64,000 nt of DNA from contig CAKZTM010000024.1 in the NCBI GenBank assembly GCA_937920555.1, forward strand, positions 1 through 64,000, given 5' to 3'. The translations under genes were made by a program, and so were the position numbers. The notes under the pieces are model-generated. The model was not told the origin of the DNA. It saw only the letters and a program-made list of their open reading frames with translations, and ran no database searches. This DNA is from an uncultured Paracoccaceae bacterium (lineage in GTDB: Bacteria; Pseudomonadota; Alphaproteobacteria; Rhodobacterales; Rhodobacteraceae). Of the stretch, positions 63,764 through 64,000 are shown one piece after another. The stretch's first letter is position 1. Each line of letters begins with the position of its first letter.

Positions 63764-64000
63764 TTAAATATGGGTAAATTCTACCACAGCGCCTGATTGT
63801 TGAGCCGGATCGAAGGGGGGGCGGATCATAAGGGCGTTGGAGGCGCTCAAGATGCTCAACAGGGAGCTATCTTGGCGTTCATTGGGGGCGCAAACCCAAC
63901 CATCTGGGCCCGAGGTTACGGTTGCGCGCATGTAGTGCTCTCTGGGGCCGTTTGGGCCGATGTCGCCGTCCAGTCGCGCTAGAATTTTACGGTCTGGATG
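63764..64000 (-). CDS. moeA: Molybdopterin molybdenumtransferase, C-terminal end (runs off window)
   Basis: The minus strand is open from the window end to a TAA at 63764-63766 and encodes 78 residues. LDGDIGPNGPREHYMRATV followed by ERQDSSLLSILSASNALMIRPP is the end of MoeA domain IV. MoeA inserts molybdate into molybdopterin-AMP. The order moeA-lexA-comEC is a common one in Rhodobacterales. Only the last fifth of the protein is visible. Confidence 0.88.
   Translation of the reverse strand, partial: HPDRKILARLDGDIGPNGPREHYMRATVTSGPDGWVCAPNERQDSSLLSILSASNALMIRPPFDPAQQSGAVVEFTHI

Overview
The window reads as chromosomal DNA of an alphaproteobacterium of the Rhodobacterales, most likely a marine Roseobacter-group member. 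The evidence is the his cluster layout, the rpsB-tsf / pyrH-frr-uppS-cdsA-dxr-rseP-bamA-skp-fabZ-lpxA-lpxI-lpxB order, a LexA operator of the GTTC-N7-GTTC type beside moeA-lexA-comEC, a VPLPA-CTERM surface protein, a stand-alone MetH reactivation-like protein next to metF, and several small proteins of a kind I know from this group. Nothing in it looks like a prophage, plasmid, transposon, CRISPR array or integrative element.

Layout. 1-7 kb: the 5' end of a xylulokinase-like gene, tRNA-Arg(CCG), a DUF1800/DUF1501 pair, an IlvD/Edd sugar-acid dehydratase, an Lrp-type regulator and a DXD-containing transferase-like gene. 6.9-10.5 kb: hisB-hisH-hisA-hisF-hisE on the minus strand, interrupted by a DUF2147 gene in the opposite orientation. 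10.6-11.0 kb: a decayed, internally deleted class III CoA-transferase pseudogene. 11-22 kb: a 2-hydroxyacid dehydrogenase, an FAH-family hydrolase, flagellin, metF, two C1/methionine-linked genes, a gamma-carbonic-anhydrase-like protein, glnE, a metallophosphoesterase and a VPLPA-CTERM protein.

22-42 kb is the more accessory part. It holds a Gfo/Idh/MocA-aldo/keto reductase fusion, a PhoP/PhoQ-type two-component pair, an asparagine-synthase-like amidotransferase, yaaA, an AMP-ligase/DsbA/epimerase operon, a patatin gene coupled to 3-hydroxybutyrate dehydrogenase, a probable small RNA, an oligopeptide-binding protein, two tandem stand-alone receivers, a LysE exporter with a DUF502 protein, and psuK-psuG. 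42.6-57.6 kb is the translation/isoprenoid/envelope-biogenesis cluster, with an orphan LuxR regulator inserted between tsf and pyrH. 57.5-64 kb carries a YbaK deacylase, gltA, gltX, comEC, lexA with its SOS box, and the 3' end of moeA.

The most interesting non-coding signals are: (i) four heptamers TGTATGA/C repeated at exactly 11 bp upstream of the AMP-ligase operon, which is OmpR/PhoB-type half-site geometry; (ii) three intergenic hairpins at 5.2, 33.0 and 33.2 kb that share a core arm and a 6-nt loop and whose differences are compensated on the opposite arm; (iii) a short minus-strand unit at 35.3-35.4 kb with a sigma70-like promoter, two stem-loops and a strong intrinsic terminator but no reading frame, which fits an sRNA of about 75 nt. 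All functional calls come from reading motifs; no database search was run.
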